A stretch of DNA of 7,212 nucleotides from an uncultured Collinsella sp. (GTDB taxonomy: Bacteria; Actinomycetota; Coriobacteriia; Coriobacteriales; Coriobacteriaceae): positions 1 through 7,212 of the forward strand of contig CATVQO010000065.1 in NCBI GenBank assembly GCA_958346165.1. Direction: 5' to 3'. How positions within the stretch are numbered: position 1 is the stretch's first letter; every line of letters starts with the position of its first letter. Under the pieces are notes generated by a model. The model did no database searches. It saw only the letters and a list, made by a program, of their open reading frames with translations, and was not told the DNA's origin. Position numbers and translations under genes: made by a program. Of the stretch, positions 4,632 through 7,212 are shown one piece after another.

Positions 4632-6355
4632 TGAGGTTTATGAGGCCGTACCGCGGTCTGATTGCGGTGACGCTGTTTGCGGTGCTGATAGATAACGTCG
4701 GTACGCTGTTGGTTCCCACGATGCTGGCGAACATGGTCAACACCGGTATTACCACGGGCGATGTCGACTATATTTTACGCAACGGCCTGTACATGCTTAT
4801 CGCGACCGGCATGGCCAGCGGCGGCACGGTGCTGGGCTGCTATCTTTCGGCGCGCCTGGCCGCCAACGTGGCCTGCGATATCCGCAATGCCGTGTACGAC
4901 AAGTCGCTCGAGCTGTCCGCCAGCGACTTTGAGCGCTTTGGCACGGGTTCGATGATCACGCGCTCGCTCAACGACATCAACGTGATTCAGCAAGCTGTCC
5001 TTCAGACGATTCAGCTGGTGCTGCCGGTGCCGTTCTTGGCCGTGGCAGGCATCATTTTTGCTTGGTTCATCGATCCCGCCATGGGTACGCTGCTGGGCGT
5101 GGTGGTTGCGATCGTGCTGGTGGCGGCGGTCTTTACCGTTGCCAACGCCGCGCCGATCTTTATGCGCCTGCAGAGCTTTATCGACCGCATGAACGTGGTG
5201 CTGCGCGAGAACATCGTGGGCGTGCGCGTCATCCGCGCATTTAACAAGGAGCGCCACGAGGAGCAGCGCCTGGACGAGGTGTTTAGCGATTACGCGGCCA
5301 ATGCCATCAAGGTCAACCACCTGTTTGTGGGTCTCGACAGCTCCAGCTTCTTTTTGATGAATATCGCCGAGGTGGCGGTGCTGTGGGTGGGCGGCAACCG
5401 CGTGGGCGTCCACGCCATGCAAATCGGTAGCATCTCGGCCGTGCTGGAGTACGCGATCCTGATCCTGTTCTTTGTGATGACGGCGCAGATGGTGATTCTG
5501 ACGCTCCCACGCGCCGCCGCATGCCTGAACCGTGCGCAGCAGGTGTTGGAGATTGAGCCGAGCATCGTGGACGGCAAGCGCACGCTGGACACGTGCGCGG
5601 CGGAGTCTGTTGACGGTGCCGACGCGGTGGCCGTGTTCGACCACATGTCGTTCCGTTTTGACGATGCCGACGAGGATACCCTGTGCGACCTGAGCTTTGC
5701 CTGTCGCCGTAGCCAGACCACGGCGATTGTAGGCTCGACGGGTTCGGGCAAGTCGACGGTGGCCAAGCTCTTGCTTCGCTTCCACGATGCCACGAAGGGC
5801 GCCATTCGCCTGAATGGCATCGATCTGCGCGACCTTTCGCAAGACGACATCCGCGGGCGTATCGCCTATGTGCCGCAGAAGGCATGGCTGTTCTCGGGTA
5901 CGGTGGCGAGCAACCTGCGCTTTGGCAACGAAGACGCGACTGAGGCTGACATGCTCCATGCGCTGGAGGTTGCCCAGAGCACCTTTGTGCTCGACCAGCC
6001 CCAGGGGCTCGATACGCCGGTGGCCCAGGGCGGCACGAACTTCTCGGGTGGTCAGCGCCAGCGCCTGGCGATTGCCCGCGCACTCATGAAGCATGCCGAT
6101 CTATATATCTTCGACGACAGTTTTTCGGCCCTGGACTTTAAGACCGATGCGGCACTGCGCCATGCGCTGCAGGACGAGACGTGCGATGCCGCGGTGCTCA
6201 TCATCGCCCAGCGCATCTCGACTATTTTGCATGCCGATCAGATCGTGGTGCTCAAAGACGGCGAGATCGTGGGCCTAGGCACGCACGACGAGCTCATGGA
6301 AACCTGCGAGGTGTACCGCGCAATCGCGGAATCGCAGATGAAGGGAGGTGAGTAG
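4619..6355 (+). CDS. ABC exporter half-transporter with degenerate nucleotide site
   Basis: The protein has 578 residues, with a membrane domain fused to an ATPase domain as in multidrug-type (ABCB-like) half-transporters. The start at 4619 follows GAGGGGG (4608-4614) and gives the usual short MRLLMRFMRPY lead; ATG 4631, which overlaps the MarR stop as TAATG, is an alternative. The membrane domain covers about residues 12-300. The ATPase domain shows Walker A GSTGSGKST (372-380), Q-loop Gln420, signature FSGGQ (475-479), Walker B LYIFDD (495-500) and D-loop SALD (503-506). The catalytic Glu position is Asp500 and the switch His is Gln531 (IIAQRIST), the pattern of the degenerate half in heterodimeric exporters such as TM287/288. 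It needs a catalytically competent partner, and the next gene fits. The substrate is unknown; drugs, peptides or lipids are possible. Confidence 0.95.
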   Translation: MRLLMRFMRPYRGLIAVTLFAVLIDNVGTLLVPTMLANMVNTGITTGDVDYILRNGLYMLIATGMASGGTVLGCYLSARLAANVACDIRNAVYDKSLELSASDFERFGTGSMITRSLNDINVIQQAVLQTIQLVLPVPFLAVAGIIFAWFIDPAMGTLLGVVVAIVLVAAVFTVANAAPIFMRLQSFIDRMNVVLRENIVGVRVIRAFNKERHEEQRLDEVFSDYAANAIKVNHLFVGLDSSSFFLMNIAEVAVLWVGGNRVGVHAMQIGSISAVLEYAILILFFVMTAQMVILTLPRAAACLNRAQQVLEIEPSIVDGKRTLDTCAAESVDGADAVAVFDHMSFRFDDADEDTLCDLSFACRRSQTTAIVGSTGSGKSTVAKLLLRFHDATKGAIRLNGIDLRDLSQDDIRGRIAYVPQKAWLFSGTVASNLRFGNEDATEADMLHALEVAQSTFVLDQPQGLDTPVAQGGTNFSGGQRQRLAIARALMKHADLYIFDDSFSALDFKTDAALRHALQDETCDAAVLIIAQRISTILHADQIVVLKDGEIVGLGTHDELMETCEVYRAIAESQMKGGE

Positions 6356-6356
6356 C

Positions 6357-7212
6357 ATGACCGAGGAGCTCAAGAAGCAGGGCATCGTCGATGGCGCTGC
6401 GGTTGTAGAGACAGTCGAGGAGACGGGCGTCGCGCCCGACCTGGACGAAGCCGCCATGGCGGCGGAGCGCGAGGCTCGCCGCCAAGCGCTCTACGAGGAA
6501 AACGAACGTGCCGAGGACGAGCGCGCCCGCGCCGAGGCAGAGCGTATGCGCGACGTGGACGACGAAGACGAGGACGAGACGCCTCGGGATACCTGGGCGA
6601 CGGTGCGCCGCCTGTGGAGTGAGGCTGCCGGCGACCATTGGCGCTTCTATATCGTGTTCGCGAGCATTGTGTTCTATGTCATCTTTAACACCGCCGCGCC
6701 GGCATATAGCGCCCGCGTGATCGATGAGCTGTGGGGCCACATTCAGGTGGCGTTTGCCAACGACACCACTTTCAGCATCACCTGGGAGAACTGCGGCAAG
6801 ACCATTTTCGTCTACTTTATGATCTGGACTGCCGCTGCCTCGTTCTATGCGCTCCAGAGCTTTTTGATGTCGAGCGTCGCTGAGCGTCTCAATCTGCGCC
6901 TGCGCAACCGCATCGCGCAAAAGCTCAACCGTCTGCCGCTCGCCTATTTTGACGCGCATCGTCCCGGCGAGGTCGTCAGCCGCGCGACCAACGACCTGGA
7001 CAAGATGTCCGAGAGCATGCAGCGCGGATTGCTGCAGCTGCTCGTGTCGATCGGCACGGTTGTTGGTGCTGTGAGCGTGATGTTCGTGTTCAGCGTGCAG
7101 CTTACGCTCGTCTTTCTGTTCTTTACGGCACTGTCGCTGCTGGTGACGAAGGTCGTCTCGCGCCGCACACACGATGTGACGGGCGAGCGCCAGGAGTGGG
7201 TGTCCAAGATTA
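6357..7212 (+). CDS. ABC exporter half-transporter partner, N-terminal part, with acidic extension
   Basis: The gene starts at ATG 6357, one base after the previous stop, behind a strong GGGAGGTG (6343-6350), and runs off the right edge after 285 complete codons. Residues 1-78 are an unusual extension rich in Glu, Asp, Arg and Ala (DEAAMAAEREARRQALYEEN at 30-49, then DVDDEDEDE at 66-74) that looks like a charged, helical coiled coil. The exporter membrane domain begins about residue 79; membrane helices are visible near 97-117, 149-168 and 226-263. The coupling-region signature RLNLRLRNRIAQKLNRLPLA followed by YFDAHRPGEVVSRATNDLDKM (178-218) is typical of the family. Its ATPase domain is outside the window. 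Position and pairing suggest it is the catalytic half of a heterodimer with the preceding gene, a prediction from the neighbour's degenerate site. Confidence 0.93.
   Translation, partial: MTEELKKQGIVDGAAVVETVEETGVAPDLDEAAMAAEREARRQALYEENERAEDERARAEAERMRDVDDEDEDETPRDTWATVRRLWSEAAGDHWRFYIVFASIVFYVIFNTAAPAYSARVIDELWGHIQVAFANDTTFSITWENCGKTIFVYFMIWTAAASFYALQSFLMSSVAERLNLRLRNRIAQKLNRLPLAYFDAHRPGEVVSRATNDLDKMSESMQRGLLQLLVSIGTVVGAVSVMFVFSVQLTLVFLFFTALSLLVTKVVSRRTHDVTGERQEWVSKI

Noticed and set aside
4775..6094. Minus-strand open frame of 439 codons opposite the first ABC gene
   Set aside because: It is long only because GC-rich codon usage keeps stops rare on the opposite strand. Its composition is His/Arg/Gln-rich with no domains, and the plus-strand gene has all ABC motifs.
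6294..7172. Minus-strand open frame of 292 codons opposite the second ABC gene
   Set aside because: Same kind of antisense shadow; the plus-strand frame continues open to the window end with exporter membrane-domain signatures.
1..7212. Mobile element, CRISPR array, phage or defence island signatures
   Set aside because: No transposase, integrase, tandem spaced repeats, nuclease or toxin-antitoxin motifs were seen. Gene content and composition look like ordinary chromosomal DNA.

Overview
The window is GC-rich, densely coded actinobacterial DNA. Codon use, strong GGAGG-type ribosome binding sites and the gene types suggest a gut member of the Coriobacteriia, most likely Collinsella or a close relative. 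That assignment is an inference from style and gene content, not from a marker gene. I see eight protein genes, two of them cut by the window ends. I see no rRNA, tRNA, CRISPR array, insertion sequence or attachment site.

Region 1 (1-1954). This holds the last 155 codons of a YeiH/UPF0324-family membrane transporter. A 266-base gap follows, rich in inverted repeats. Then comes a 405-residue regulator with a Fis-type helix-turn-helix. Its central domain is a decayed AAA+ sigma-54-activator fold that lacks the Walker A lysine, the Walker B acids and the GAFTGA loop. The regulator probably works without sigma-54 and may control the transporter.

Region 2 (1955-2842). A good sigma-70-like promoter drives an unrecognised single-pass membrane protein with a basic N-terminal part and an acidic, low-complexity tail. 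The 230-base gap after it holds two strong hairpins and lies between two convergent genes.

Region 3 (2843-4011). A 173-residue FMN nitroreductase is on the minus strand. An AT-richer, divergently read gap separates it from an unrecognised 96-residue soluble protein, which ends in a textbook intrinsic terminator.

Region 4 (4029-7212). This is a MarR-ABC-ABC operon. A MarR-family regulator is preceded by a promoter embedded in an inverted repeat and two 16-base direct repeats, an arrangement that fits autorepression. Its 3' end overlaps the first ABC exporter half-transporter by 13 bases. One base separates that gene from the second half-transporter, which runs off the window. The first half has a degenerate nucleotide site (Asp for the catalytic Glu, Gln for the switch His), as expected in a heterodimeric exporter. 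The second begins with an unusual acidic, coiled-coil-like extension of about 78 residues. The likely logic is that a MarR repressor senses a ligand and releases a drug or metabolite exporter.

Nothing here is a clearly new system. The best leads are the MarR operator layout, the decayed sigma-54-type activator with its overlapping upstream hairpins, and the N-terminal extension on the second ABC subunit.
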